From assembly GCF_001761325.1 (NCBI RefSeq), contig NZ_CP017478.1, forward strand, positions 2,811,501 through 2,875,500: DNA of 64,000 nt. The letters are read 5' to 3'. This document shows positions 53,368 to 62,579 of the stretch, in pieces. How positions within the stretch are numbered: position 1 is the first letter of the stretch; every line of letters begins with the position of its first letter. Below the pieces are notes generated by a model. The model worked only from the letters and a program-made list of their open reading frames with translations. It was not told the DNA's origin and made no database searches. A program made the translations under genes and the position numbers. Source of the stretch: Urechidicola croceus (GTDB taxonomy: Bacteria; Bacteroidota; Bacteroidia; Flavobacteriales; Flavobacteriaceae).

Positions 53368-53964
53368 ATGAAATCTAAATCAGAACAAACTAAAGAGTTT
53401 ATTTTAGAAAAAGTTGCTCCTATTTTTAATAGTAAAGGCTTTAAGGCTACTAGTTTGTCCGATTTAATTTATGCTACTAAATTATCTAAAGGTTCTATTT
53501 ATGGAAATTTTGACAGTAAAGAAGATTTAGCAATTAAAGCATTCAAGTACAATGTAGATTTAATACTAAAACCATTACGTACACAACTTGAAAAATGTAC
53601 AAATGCTATTGATAAATTATTTACGCTGACTAATTTTTATAGAGATTATTATGATTTTGTATTAAATAAAGGTGGTTGTCCAGTATTAAATGTAGCATCA
53701 GATACCAATAATGTTAATACAAAGTTGTTTCAAGTTGTAAAGGAAGTAGCTAAAGATTTAGAAAACAGACTGTCTTTAATAATTCAAGATGGTGTTGATA
53801 AAAATGAAATTAAAAAAGGTGTAAATTCAAAAATCGTTGCAAAAAACATTTATTCAATGATTGAAGGAAGTATTTTTATGGCTTTTGTGCATAATGATAA
53901 AGTATATATAACAGAAATGATGAATCATGTTGATACATTAATTAAAGAACAGTTGATGAATTAA
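53368..53964 (+). CDS. TetR-family transcriptional regulator
   Basis: The protein has 198 residues. The N-terminal helix-turn-helix is clear: FILEKVAPIFNSKGFKATSLSDL, then ATKLSKGSIYGNFDSKEDL (recognition helix and the conserved Tyr-x-x-Phe). A helical ligand-binding domain occupies the rest, with GGCPVLNVASD near residue 105 as in regulators of the AcrR/YcdC-like type. Operator sequences are found before this gene and before the next, pointing to autoregulation and control of the thioesterase. The ligand is unknown, perhaps an acyl-CoA. Confidence 0.93.
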   Translation: MKSKSEQTKEFILEKVAPIFNSKGFKATSLSDLIYATKLSKGSIYGNFDSKEDLAIKAFKYNVDLILKPLRTQLEKCTNAIDKLFTLTNFYRDYYDFVLNKGGCPVLNVASDTNNVNTKLFQVVKEVAKDLENRLSLIIQDGVDKNEIKKGVNSKIVAKNIYSMIEGSIFMAFVHNDKVYITEMMNHVDTLIKEQLMN

Positions 53965-53980
53965 TTTTTTTAATTATAAA

Positions 53981-53996
53981 TATACCAATTGGTATA
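53981..53996 (+). promoter_or_regulatory. operator 2, upstream of the thioesterase gene
   Basis: TATACCAATTGGTATA, a perfect 16-bp palindrome, 12 bases before the thioesterase ATG. It shares TATACC-N4-GGTAT with operator 1. Confidence 0.72.
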
Positions 53997-54008
53997 AAAA
54001 TAAAAATT

Positions 54009-54485
54009 ATGAATAAAATATTAGAAAGTAAAACCAAAGTAAGATTTCAGGATTGTGATCCTTTTAATCATTTGAATAACTCAAAATATATTGACTATTT
54101 TATCAATGCAAGAGAAGATCAATTAATTGAAAATTATGATTTAAATATATACAAAGTTGCATTTTCTGAAGGTGTCGGTTGGGTTGTTGGTTCAAACCAA
54201 ATATCATACTTAAAGCCTGTAAATACAATGGAGGTAGTTACTATTGAGTCTCAATTAATAAATTTTACAAAACAAAGTATTGAGGTAGAATTGCGAATGT
54301 ATAATGAAAACAAAACAGAATTAAAATCTGTAATGTGGTCTAAGTTCATACATATTGATATGAAAACTCAAAGATCAATAGAACACAATAAAAAATATAT
54401 AGATTTATTTGAAAGTGTATATTTACCTGTTTCAGAAAATACTTTTGATGAGCGTTTCAAATCTATATTAAAAAAACAATATTAG
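54009..54485 (+). CDS. acyl-CoA thioesterase, hotdog fold (4HBT family)
   Basis: A cytoplasmic protein of 158 residues. The hotdog signature KVRFQDCDPFNHLNNSKYIDYF at the N-terminus contains the Asp of the catalytic D-x(n)-H-N motif. The family cleaves acyl-CoA or acyl-ACP thioesters; FabA-like and YbgC-like members differ in chain preference, which cannot be read here. It is directly preceded by an operator shared with the TetR gene and ends at its own terminator. Confidence 0.9.
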   Translation: MNKILESKTKVRFQDCDPFNHLNNSKYIDYFINAREDQLIENYDLNIYKVAFSEGVGWVVGSNQISYLKPVNTMEVVTIESQLINFTKQSIEVELRMYNENKTELKSVMWSKFIHIDMKTQRSIEHNKKYIDLFESVYLPVSENTFDERFKSILKKQY

Positions 54486-54494
54486 TTGTCAACC

Positions 54495-54548
54495 GAGCGT
54501 AGTAGTAAAACATTCTCATAATATGTTAAGTTGCTGCGCTCATTTTTT
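54495..54548 (+). terminator. terminator after the thioesterase gene
   Basis: A ten-pair stem with two wobble pairs (GAGCGTAGTA / TGCTGCGCTC) around a loop of about 27 bases, followed by ATTTTTT. The long loop makes it weaker than others in the window. Confidence 0.6.
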
Positions 54549-54558
54549 AATTAAAAAA

Positions 54559-54588
54559 TCTATGGAGGCGAAATATTACCTCCATAGA
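54559..54588 (-). terminator. terminator of the TonB-dependent receptor gene
   Basis: Perfect ten-bp stem TCTATGGAGG / CCTCCATAGA with a ten-base loop. On the minus strand it is followed by TTTTTTAA and stands just after the receptor gene's stop. Confidence 0.85.
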
Positions 54589-54603
54589 AAATTCTACTTC
54601 ATT

Positions 54604-56739
54604 TTAAAATCTTAATGTGGCTCCAACTAAGAAATTAGTAGTTGCTTGTGGAAAATATCCTGCTCCATCTAAAGTTGTAGTTTCTCCTTCAACAGACCAA
54701 GTATCATCATAAGTATAATAGTATCCATTAGACACATATTTTTCGTTTAAAATATTGTTAACCAATGCACTTAATACTATTGATTTAAATATTTTCTTTG
54801 GTTTAATTTCATAATTGATATTCAAATCGTTAACAAAGTAACTATCCAATTTTGAGTTTTTTGAATCAAGATTTGCCATATACTGTTCTCCTACATATTT
54901 TGATAAAAGTGAAATTTGAAGATTATCCGTAGGTAAATAATTAAAAATATTACCAGCAACAACATTCGGAGAAAAAGCAATATTTGTGTTTTTTAAATTC
55001 ACAATTTCACCATCTCTTGATGTAATAAAATCTTTATTTTTATTACTACTGATAGCAATATTTGGTTGAATATATAATTGATTGTTAATTTTAATATTAG
55101 CATCAATTTCAATTCCTATACGATAACTATCACCAACATTTTCTCTAATTGGAGCACCAACATCATCAATAGCACCAGATAATACCAATTGATCTTGATA
55201 AAACATCATATAAACGTTTGAGTTGATATTAAAATCTTCATTTTTTACTCTCCAACCCAATTCTAAATCATTTAAAGTTTCTGGTTTAGGATTTCCGTTT
55301 TCATAATCTGTTCTATTTGGTTCACGGTGAGCAGTTGCAAACGATAAATACAAATTGTTTTTATCATTTACTCGATATGTCATACCTCCTTTTGGATTAA
55401 AGAATGAGAATGAATCATCAACAGGTGAAAATTCACCAGTTGCTTCATAGTTTACTTTTCTGATTTGTAAATCAGCAAATAAATTGAAGTTATCATTTAC
55501 ACTATATTTTCCTTTTGCAAATAAATTGAAATCGGTTTTGTTTCCAAAATCATCATAAAAACGATCTCTAATTTCACTATCACTAGCATATTGAGCCCAT
55601 ATTACTTCTCCAAAGTGATCACCTTCATATTTATTCCAAGCACCACCAAATATTAAACTAAAGTTTGATAAATTGTTATAATCTATAGAAAATGTTGTTC
55701 CATAAAAATCATTGTCCAGCCATTTTCTTTGAATTAAATCGGTAGTGTTGATTGTTTCTCCACCAATAGTAATAGGTGTAAAACCATAATCTGAAAAGTC
55801 ACTTTCTGCTTTATATTGTTCGTAATATCCACGACCCCAAGTATAATGTAACGCTATATTAGAAGACCAATTTTCATTATATTTTTCACTCCATAAGAAT
55901 TGATAGTGATCTTGATTATAGTGATCAACCTCATTATCATATGTATAATAGTTTACCGTTCTATTATTTTTTAAATCATCAGCAGTAACACCATACCATG
56001 CTTGATAAGTTTCTTCAAATCCACCAAAAGCTAAAGCTTTGATTAATGTGTTTTCATCAACGTATGATGCTTGTAAAAAATAAGAAGTTAAGTCTGAAGT
56101 TGCTCTATCTACATATCCGTCAGATTTAATTCTAGATAAACGACCTGCAATTTCAAAGTGCTCATTTAATTTTCCTGTACTAAATTTTATGGTGTGCTTT
56201 CTTGTGTTATATGAACCAAATGAATTACTTATTTCTCCTGATGCTTCTTCTTCTATAGCATCGGTTAATAAATTTAAACTAGCTCCAAATGCTCCTGCAC
56301 CATTTGTAGATGTACCAACACCACGTTGCAATTGTAAACTTTCAGTTGAAGATGAAAAATCAGGTAAATCAACCCAATAAGTTCCCATTGATTCTGCATC
56401 ATTATAAGGAACACCATTGATAGTTACATTTACGCGAGTAGCATCACTACCACGTACTCTAATTCCTGTATATCCAACTCCAGCACCAGCATCAGAGGTA
56501 GTAACTACACTTGGCATGAAGTTCATTAGAATAGGAATGTCTTGACCTAAATTTCGTTTAGAAATTTCTTTTTTTGACAAGTTAGAATGAGTTACTGGTG
56601 ATTCTGAATTTACACGAACAGCTGTAACAACTACTTCATCTAGAAAATTGTCAATTTTAATAGAATCTTTTTTTGTTTCTGTTTGAGAATAACTCACAAC
56701 AGTAACAAGCATTAAAAAAATAGATAATATTTTTTTCAT
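54604..56739 (-). CDS. TonB-dependent outer-membrane receptor, probably for thiamine
   Basis: The protein has 711 residues. A signal peptide (to about residue 18) is followed by a TonB-box-like DEVVVTAVR, a plug domain with TGIRVRGSDATRVNVTINGVP and LQRGVGTSTNGAGAFGASLNL, and a 22-strand-type barrel ending in a terminal Phe (LVGATLRF). There is no carboxypeptidase-like N-terminal extension, so it is not of the SusC type. The leader holds a TPP riboswitch, which marks thiamine or its precursors as the substrate; such receptors are known in Bacteroidota. Specificity follows from the riboswitch, not from the sequence of the receptor itself. Confidence 0.93.
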   Translation of the reverse strand: MKKILSIFLMLVTVVSYSQTETKKDSIKIDNFLDEVVVTAVRVNSESPVTHSNLSKKEISKRNLGQDIPILMNFMPSVVTTSDAGAGVGYTGIRVRGSDATRVNVTINGVPYNDAESMGTYWVDLPDFSSSTESLQLQRGVGTSTNGAGAFGASLNLLTDAIEEEASGEISNSFGSYNTRKHTIKFSTGKLNEHFEIAGRLSRIKSDGYVDRATSDLTSYFLQASYVDENTLIKALAFGGFEETYQAWYGVTADDLKNNRTVNYYTYDNEVDHYNQDHYQFLWSEKYNENWSSNIALHYTWGRGYYEQYKAESDFSDYGFTPITIGGETINTTDLIQRKWLDNDFYGTTFSIDYNNLSNFSLIFGGAWNKYEGDHFGEVIWAQYASDSEIRDRFYDDFGNKTDFNLFAKGKYSVNDNFNLFADLQIRKVNYEATGEFSPVDDSFSFFNPKGGMTYRVNDKNNLYLSFATAHREPNRTDYENGNPKPETLNDLELGWRVKNEDFNINSNVYMMFYQDQLVLSGAIDDVGAPIRENVGDSYRIGIEIDANIKINNQLYIQPNIAISSNKNKDFITSRDGEIVNLKNTNIAFSPNVVAGNIFNYLPTDNLQISLLSKYVGEQYMANLDSKNSKLDSYFVNDLNINYEIKPKKIFKSIVLSALVNNILNEKYVSNGYYYTYDDTWSVEGETTTLDGAGYFPQATTNFLVGATLRF

Positions 56740-56809
56740 TTTAAATAAATTTAAAACGAATAAAAAGAGGTAATTACTCGATAGTTTGAATAATTAGGTT
56801 AAAATAATA

Positions 56810-56827
56810 CACATCATTTCTGATGTG
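56810..56827 (-). promoter_or_regulatory. hairpin after the TPP aptamer, likely expression platform
   Basis: CACATCA / TGATGTG with loop GAAA on the minus strand, directly after the aptamer and 70 bases before the receptor gene. The T content after it is modest (TATTATTTT), so termination control is probable but not certain. Confidence 0.5.
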
Positions 56828-56908
56828 AACTCAGTCCCTAAACAGCATTACCTGTTCTAGGTTCATTGGGTATGATCTCAGCCGATATAGGCACCCCTTT
56901 ATGAGAAC
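56826..56908 (-). promoter_or_regulatory. TPP (thiamine pyrophosphate) riboswitch
   Basis: On the minus strand the conserved THI-element blocks appear in order: GGGGTGCC (56897-56890), CTGAGA (56881-56876) with ATACCC after it, GAACCT (56864-56859), a small stem with ACAGGTAATGCTG, and AGGGACTGAG (56839-56830) closing the helix. The receptor gene is the only gene directly downstream. When TPP binds, expression should fall. Confidence 0.93.
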
Positions 56909-56913
56909 GGATG

Positions 56914-56921
56914 CAAATGTA
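56914..56921 (-). promoter_or_regulatory. candidate -7 box for the riboswitch transcript
   Basis: TACATTTG on the minus strand (TAnnTTTG), placed about 6 bases before the riboswitch's first paired bases. A TTGAC-like sequence stands at -33. Confidence 0.5.
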
Positions 56922-57005
56922 TAAACTATTTTGAATTCTAGTCAATGAATTTGCTATTATTTTCGAACTATTTTCGAAACTCAAATTTAATGATTAAAAT
57001 AGACG

Positions 57006-57013
57006 TACCTTTG
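57006..57013 (+). promoter_or_regulatory. candidate -7 box for the DEAD-box helicase gene
   Basis: TACCTTTG matches TAnnTTTG. It is 53 bases before the ATG and leaves a leader of about 45 bases. The -33 element is weak. Confidence 0.5.
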
Positions 57014-57066
57014 CAACTTCAAAAGAAATGGCTTTTTTTAAGATTGTCGTTTCACAATTATAAAAT

Positions 57067-58341
57067 ATGTCATTTAAGTCATTAGGATTAAACGATGCTT
57101 TATTAAAAGCAGTTAGAAAGCAAGGGTATGAAAATCCTTCACCAATACAAGAAAAAGCAATTCCATTAATATTAGAAGGGAAAGATGTTTTAGCATCTGC
57201 ACAAACAGGAACTGGGAAAACGGCAGGATTTACGTTGCCTATTTTACAAATATTAAGTGAAACAAAGAAACCAAATAAACGACCAATCAGGGCATTAATT
57301 TTAGCTCCAACTAGAGAACTTGCAGCACAAGTACATAAGAATGTAGTTGATTACAGTAAGTTTTTAGATATAAAATCTGCTGTTATTTTTGGTGGAGTAA
57401 ATGCAAAACCACAAATTAGAGCACTAAAATATGGAGTTGATATTTTGGTTGCTACGCCAGGAAGACTTCTTGATTTACTAGATCAAAGAGCACTTTCACT
57501 AGGTAGATTAGATATATTAGTTTTAGATGAGGCTGATAGAATGCTTGATATGGGATTCTTACGAGATATTAAAAAGATTATTTCGTTAATGCCAGAGAGA
57601 AGACAAAATTTAATGTTTTCTGCAACTTTTTCTAAAGAAATAAAAAAACTAGCCGAAGGTATTTTACATAGACCAATTTCTGTAGAAACTGCACCACAAA
57701 ACACTACTGCCGAAACTGTAGACCAAAAGGCATATAGAGTTGATAGAGAATCTAAAATTGAACTTACAATTAAATTGATTTCTGATGGAAATTGGAAGCA
57801 AGTATTGATTTTCACAAGAACTAAACATAGAGCAAATAAATTAAGTGAAAAGTTGGTAAAAGCAGGTATAACTTCTGCAGCCATTCACGGGAATAAAAGT
57901 CAAGGTGCAAGAACAAAAGCATTAGATTATTTTAAAAGTGGAAAAATTCGTGTTTTAGTAGCAACAGATATTGCAGCAAGAGGGTTGGATATACCATTAT
58001 TACCTCATGTTATTAATTTTGAATTACCTAATGTTCCCGAAGATTATGTTCATAGAATTGGAAGGACTGGTAGAGCAGGAGCAGATGGTCAAGCAATTTC
58101 ATTGGTTGATATTGATGAAGTTGAATATGTGAGAAGTATTGAAAAATTATTGGGGCAAAAATTAGAAACTGAAGTAGTAGAGGGTTTTGAACCAACTAAT
58201 AAACCTTCAGAAAATAAGCCTAAACAACAAAACAGGAGAACGTCTCGTAAACCAAGATCTCAAGGTCAAGGAAATTCTAATAAAACGAAATCTTCTTCAG
58301 GTAGTAAGAAAAGAAGTAGCAATAATAGAAGACGACGATAG
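57067..58341 (+). CDS. DEAD-box RNA helicase, RhlE-like
   Basis: A cytoplasmic ATP-dependent RNA helicase of 424 residues. Motifs in order: Q motif ([11 protein letters not shown]), I (AQTGTGKT), Ia (PTRELAAQ), Ib (TPGR), II (DEAD in [10 protein letters not shown]), III (SAT in MFSATF), V ([10 protein letters not shown]) and VI ([10 protein letters not shown]). The C-terminal 60 residues are basic, Ser/Arg/Lys-rich and unstructured, as in RhlE proteins that aid ribosome assembly and cold growth. It stands alone between the riboswitch and a convergent gene. Confidence 0.95.
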   Translation: MSFKSLGLNDALLKAVRKQGYENPSPIQEKAIPLILEGKDVLASAQTGTGKTAGFTLPILQILSETKKPNKRPIRALILAPTRELAAQVHKNVVDYSKFLDIKSAVIFGGVNAKPQIRALKYGVDILVATPGRLLDLLDQRALSLGRLDILVLDEADRMLDMGFLRDIKKIISLMPERRQNLMFSATFSKEIKKLAEGILHRPISVETAPQNTTAETVDQKAYRVDRESKIELTIKLISDGNWKQVLIFTRTKHRANKLSEKLVKAGITSAAIHGNKSQGARTKALDYFKSGKIRVLVATDIAARGLDIPLLPHVINFELPNVPEDYVHRIGRTGRAGADGQAISLVDIDEVEYVRSIEKLLGQKLETEVVEGFEPTNKPSENKPKQQNRRTSRKPRSQGQGNSNKTKSSSGSKKRSSNNRRRR

Positions 58342-58376
58342 TCTTTTTAATATTACTACTTCTTTAAGATTTTTAA

Positions 58377-59411
58377 TTAGTCTTTAGGAATATGTTTTGA
58401 TAAGAAATTATCATTCGTATTATTCAAATTATCAAATGCTTTTTGACGTTTTGTATTTAGTTCAGCATTTGTTTTGTTATAGGCTTTTACAGCATTATTT
58501 ATCTCTTTAACTTTTTTATTGTAGTTATTGATTTGCTCTTTAGTACGCTTTCGTTCTGGAGTTTTATCTAAGGTAGTTTTGATACTTTCAAAATCTTCAT
58601 TTAAAATCAAGAAATCTGTGATTTTAGGCACTTTATTTTCTGCTTCGTCAATAAAAAAATCAAAAATTGCTTTGGTAGATGCTAGTAAAGATTGGTCATT
58701 TTTATATAATTCAACTGTTTTTAATATTTCTAATCCTTCTTTAGCTGTTTCACTTAAAGAATTTGCGTTTTGTTGAATTGCGCTAATATCTTGTTTTTCT
58801 ATTGCTTCCCAAAGGTAAATTTCGTTAATATTTACTTTAAAGAATATTAAATACATCTTATTATAATGTTCAAAAACTTCATTTGAGATTTTCATTTTTT
58901 TACCTAAATCTGTTTCTCCTTCAGTTATTTCAATATTATGTTTTTCAGCATATGCGTAAAAGTTTTTTTCAAATTCATCTTGTGCGTCAGACATTTTTTG
59001 ATCTGCAAGTTCTCTTGCCATCATATATGCTTCCATAGCGTCATAAGATTGTTCAGCAACTTCTTTCATGTCAATTATTTTTGCATAATCTTGATTTAAT
59101 AAGTTTTTATTTAGGTTTAAATGCTCTAATACTTGATTTTTATATTCATCACCATCGTATCCTTTGGCATTTTTAATCTTGAGAATTGCTCTTTCAACAG
59201 TCTTTATCAATGTATTTCTTTTAACACGAATATTTCGATCACTTTTACTATGTGCAATAGCTTTAGTGTATTTCCACATGTTTTTAGTAATTTGTTGCTG
59301 TTCAGCAGATACAAAATTCATATATTCTACTGCTGAATTAAAACCTTGTGAAGACATTGAAAATGTCACTAATAGGAATAGAATAGTAAAAGTGTTTTTT
59401 AAAATTTTCAT
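58377..59411 (-). CDS. exported helical protein of unassigned function (LIC11966-like)
   Basis: The protein has 344 residues: a signal peptide (to about residue 21) and then almost entirely predicted helix, with many Lys/Glu/Asn and coiled-coil-like stretches (FVSAEQQQITKNMWKYTKAIAHSK; MMARELADQKMSDAQDEFEKN). It resembles proteins annotated in this family as LIC11966 surface proteins, for which I know of no function. It lies two bases downstream of the S41 protease gene and is likely cotranscribed with it, so it may be a partner or substrate. I would not assign more. Confidence 0.65.
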   Translation of the reverse strand: MKILKNTFTILFLLVTFSMSSQGFNSAVEYMNFVSAEQQQITKNMWKYTKAIAHSKSDRNIRVKRNTLIKTVERAILKIKNAKGYDGDEYKNQVLEHLNLNKNLLNQDYAKIIDMKEVAEQSYDAMEAYMMARELADQKMSDAQDEFEKNFYAYAEKHNIEITEGETDLGKKMKISNEVFEHYNKMYLIFFKVNINEIYLWEAIEKQDISAIQQNANSLSETAKEGLEILKTVELYKNDQSLLASTKAIFDFFIDEAENKVPKITDFLILNEDFESIKTTLDKTPERKRTKEQINNYNKKVKEINNAVKAYNKTNAELNTKRQKAFDNLNNTNDNFLSKHIPKD

Positions 59412-59413
59412 AG

Positions 59414-61471
59414 TTATTTGGTTGTGTTTTTTATTATAAAATCGTTTAAAATATGTGTAGCTTCTTCAATGTAAATATCTTTAGAAATATTTTTTAATTG
59501 AATATTGTTTTCTTGTTTTTCTTCTTTATTATATTGTAAAATTTCTTCCAAATAGGTAGTATTTTTAACAGTTATTTTATTTGGATTTTTACTATCATGA
59601 TTAGAAAAACTCTCCCAAAATTCTTGAGTTTTAATAATGTCATCGTATATGTCTTTTAGCGTTAAAGGAACTTCTGATCTCTTATTGATAAAGTTGTTTA
59701 ATAAATTATTATTAGAACTTTTAATAAAATCAAAATCTGAATTTTTCTCAACACGTTCTTTACTTTTAGAAATAATACTTTGCAAGTTTAAATCTTTTAG
59801 AGGTAAATGCTTTAAAGTATAATTAATAGAATCATTTTTTAGGGCATATTTTTCAAACTGCTCTCCAGTTTTTAATCCATCATATAAAGACGGTAAGGTA
59901 ATATCTGGAATGACTCCAACCGATTGATTACTTTTACCAGTAACTCTATAAAATTTTTCTATTGTTAGTTTGCAAAATCCTAATTTACCAGTTAAATCCA
60001 ACGGCAAAATAATTTGCGCTGTCGATTTTCCATGGCTAGGTGAACCTACAATAATTGCTCTATTATAATCTTGCATAACACTTGCGAAATACTCGGAAGC
60101 AGATGCACTGAAATTATTGATTAAAATGACAATTGGCTTGCTAAACATTTTACCTCGATTCATGTCTTTAGTGGTAAATGTTTCTCCATCTCTAAATCTA
60201 AGAATTGACAACGGACCTCGATCAATGAACATTCCAGATAAGTCAGCGGCTTCTTTCATTGAGCCACCTCCATTAAAACGTAAATCTATAATTAAACCGT
60301 TTATATTTTCTTTTTGAAGTTTGTATAATTGTTTCGCTACATCATTTGCTAGCCCTAACCCATTTGGTGATTCTAAGTTTGTATAAAAACTTGGGATTTT
60401 GATATAACCATAATCTGATTGGTCTTTTATTACATAACCAGTAATTGAATTTTCTTCAACTTTAGTTTTACTTTTTTTAAGTTTAATTGAATGTATTGTC
60501 GTATTTTTTTTCTTTATTTTAAATAAAACGGATTGATGTTGCTCTTCATTTAAAAATGCCATCACATCTTCATTAGATACACAAAGAGTTTCTAAAATAG
60601 TTGATTCATTTGTGCAAGAAATAATCACATCATTTACTTCAAAATTGCCATTTTTAAATGCTGCACTTCCCGGGATAATATGAGCAATTACTATTTCACC
60701 TTTTTTATTTTTATCTGTTAAAATTCCAAATGTTTGTTGATTACTTGAGAGTGAATTTTCAAAAATAGTTTTATCTATAGTATTAAAAAAAGTAGAATTT
60801 GGGTCTTGAAAATGAACAAAAGCATTTAAAAATGATTCTTCAACAAATCGCTCAATCCCACCACTTTGATTTAAAATTTCATCTAGTAAGCACAATTGAT
60901 TTTGAATAACTTCAGGTTTTGTTTCTTTTTCTAAAGCCGTAAAATTTGAAGTGATATTTTCAATAATTGAATCATTGTCAATCATTCTCGTTAAGATAGA
61001 ATATCTAACTTTTTTACTAAGATAATTCTCAATTGCTTGTTCATCTTTATAAAAACTAAATTCAGAATTTGGAATAAAATGTAAAATATCTTTACCAGTA
61101 TAGTCTAAATCAACTTCATTTAGAGCAAGTAGTATTTTTTTTGAATTTTTAACACGAAGTTTAAGGGTGGAGATATATTTATCAATAAAACTGCAATTAT
61201 CCGAATTGATATAATCATCAATAAACGGTTTGTCTATTTCAAAACTTTCAATATCAGACTCCGTAAAATATTGTTTGTCAGGATCTAAATTTTCAATAAA
61301 TAACTCGAGTACTCCAGAGGATAGACTATCATTAACTTTTTTTGGTTGATAATGTTGATTCTCAACTAGTATTTTAAGAGAAGATAATTGCTCACAGAAA
61401 TAGTCAGAACTTTGGCTGTATGAAATAGTTATAAGTAAAAAGGCAAATAAGAATAGTAATCTTTTTTTCAT
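59414..61471 (-). CDS. S41-family C-terminal processing protease
   Basis: An exported protease of 685 residues. A signal peptide is followed by an N-terminal helical domain with IENLDPDKQYFTESDI (as in tail-specific proteases), a PDZ domain (about 235-320, with IIPGSAAFKNGNFEVNDVI) and the S41 domain. The catalytic Ser lies in NNFSASASEYFA and the Lys in SHGKSTAQ, giving the Ser-Lys dyad. It differs from E. coli Prc in length, but has the same order of domains. Periplasmic or surface location. The next gene, two bases downstream, codes for an unassigned helical protein. Confidence 0.92.
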   Translation of the reverse strand: MKKRLLFLFAFLLITISYSQSSDYFCEQLSSLKILVENQHYQPKKVNDSLSSGVLELFIENLDPDKQYFTESDIESFEIDKPFIDDYINSDNCSFIDKYISTLKLRVKNSKKILLALNEVDLDYTGKDILHFIPNSEFSFYKDEQAIENYLSKKVRYSILTRMIDNDSIIENITSNFTALEKETKPEVIQNQLCLLDEILNQSGGIERFVEESFLNAFVHFQDPNSTFFNTIDKTIFENSLSSNQQTFGILTDKNKKGEIVIAHIIPGSAAFKNGNFEVNDVIISCTNESTILETLCVSNEDVMAFLNEEQHQSVLFKIKKKNTTIHSIKLKKSKTKVEENSITGYVIKDQSDYGYIKIPSFYTNLESPNGLGLANDVAKQLYKLQKENINGLIIDLRFNGGGSMKEAADLSGMFIDRGPLSILRFRDGETFTTKDMNRGKMFSKPIVILINNFSASASEYFASVMQDYNRAIIVGSPSHGKSTAQIILPLDLTGKLGFCKLTIEKFYRVTGKSNQSVGVIPDITLPSLYDGLKTGEQFEKYALKNDSINYTLKHLPLKDLNLQSIISKSKERVEKNSDFDFIKSSNNNLLNNFINKRSEVPLTLKDIYDDIIKTQEFWESFSNHDSKNPNKITVKNTTYLEEILQYNKEEKQENNIQLKNISKDIYIEEATHILNDFIIKNTTK

Positions 61472-61527
61472 GCAATTAATTTACTCCTCTAAAATAAGCA
61501 AATTATCGAGTTTAATAAAAATAATTT

Positions 61528-61932
61528 TTATTCTAAATTTGGTTTTTTTCGATATGCCTTTTTTAAGGCTACTTTACGTTTCTTTTCTAATCTTTTTTTG
61601 ATAGAAGACTTACTTGGTTTTGTCTTTTTACGCTGTTTGCGAACTTTTAATCCATTAGAAATAATTTGTAAGAATCGATCAATTGCAACTTCTTTATTCT
61701 TGTGTTGACTTCGATTTTCATCACAATTAATGATTAAAACATTTTCAGAAGTCAATCGTGTTTTGATATTTGAAATTAAAATTTCTTTTTGCTCTTCTGA
61801 TAAAATTTGAGAATTAGTAATATCAAAAAACAATACAATTTTTGATGAAACTTTATTTACATGTTGACCGCCAGCACCAGAACTTCGAATTGCTTTAAAA
61901 TTTAATTCTTTGATAAGGTTTTCAGAATTCAT
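61528..61932 (-). CDS. arfB: alternative ribosome-rescue factor ArfB (peptidyl-tRNA hydrolase)
   Basis: The protein has 134 residues. The GGQ motif of class I release factors is present in RSSGAGGQHVNKVSSK, followed by the basic C-terminal tail (KKRLEKKRKVALKKAYRKK) that ArfB inserts in the empty mRNA channel. It frees ribosomes stalled on non-stop mRNAs. It overlaps the end of the NadR-like gene by one base. The length is the usual one for ArfB, without the release-factor decoding domain. Confidence 0.94.
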   Translation of the reverse strand: MNSENLIKELNFKAIRSSGAGGQHVNKVSSKIVLFFDITNSQILSEEQKEILISNIKTRLTSENVLIINCDENRSQHKNKEVAIDRFLQIISNGLKVRKQRKKTKPSKSSIKKRLEKKRKVALKKAYRKKPNLE

Positions 61933-62579
61933 TAATTATTGTCATTATTAGAATTTTGATTCATAAAATGAAAATCTAAATCTATTAAAGTATCAGAAAA
62001 ACTATCTAAATTTTTACGCTTAGACAATAACTTATCTATTGCTTTTACAGCTGTATTTAATCGAGTTTTTTTATCTCCTTTTAAAATTAAATAAGGACGA
62101 TTGTATTTTTTTAAAGCATTTTCAAATGCCTCAAACATTTCTTGTCTTTGATGAGGTTTATCTCTTAAATCATCAGCTTCCCAAGGAGTATCAATATAGG
62201 TCAGTAAATATAAATCGTATTGATTATTTAATGCTGCTTCCTGAAGATCAGAATCAACAATACCACCATAATAAGTTTCAGAATATACTTTGGTCTCAAG
62301 TAAATCAGTATCGCAAATTAAAATTTTATCGGCTTTTTTTGAAAGTTTATTTTCCAGTTTCATTTGACCAATAGCAATAGGAAGTAAGTCTGAGGTTTCA
62401 CAGGTTTTACGTTCGTTATTCCATTTTTTTTGTAAGTATTTTCGAGCATATTCTGGAGCCCAAACAGTATTATAATATTTAGCCAAATGTCTAGAAAGTG
62501 TCGTTTTACCAGTAGATTCTGGTCCAAATAAAACAATTTTTATAATGTTAGCTTCTTGCTGTCTAAGCTTTTTTTCCAT
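61932..62579 (-). CDS. NadR-like P-loop kinase
   Basis: The protein has 215 residues from the ATG at 62579 (MEKKLRQQEANIIKIVLFGP), chosen because the sequence before it overlaps pnuC in another frame and does not resemble the family. Walker A is GPESTGKTT at residues 19-27, followed by VWAPEYARKYL, both typical of the ribosylnicotinamide-kinase domain of NadR. It has no nucleotidyltransferase or HTH domain. NadR-like kinases phosphorylate nicotinamide riboside; because the neighbours here are PnuC and a thiamine-binding protein, thiamine is an alternative substrate. It overlaps pnuC by 40 bases. Confidence 0.85.
   Translation of the reverse strand: MEKKLRQQEANIIKIVLFGPESTGKTTLSRHLAKYYNTVWAPEYARKYLQKKWNNERKTCETSDLLPIAIGQMKLENKLSKKADKILICDTDLLETKVYSETYYGGIVDSDLQEAALNNQYDLYLLTYIDTPWEADDLRDKPHQRQEMFEAFENALKKYNRPYLILKGDKKTRLNTAVKAIDKLLSKRKNLDSFSDTLIDLDFHFMNQNSNNDNN

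Noticed and set aside
58342-58376. Terminator between the helicase and the convergent helical-protein gene
   Set aside because: The 35-base gap is T-rich but I find no stem of useful length.
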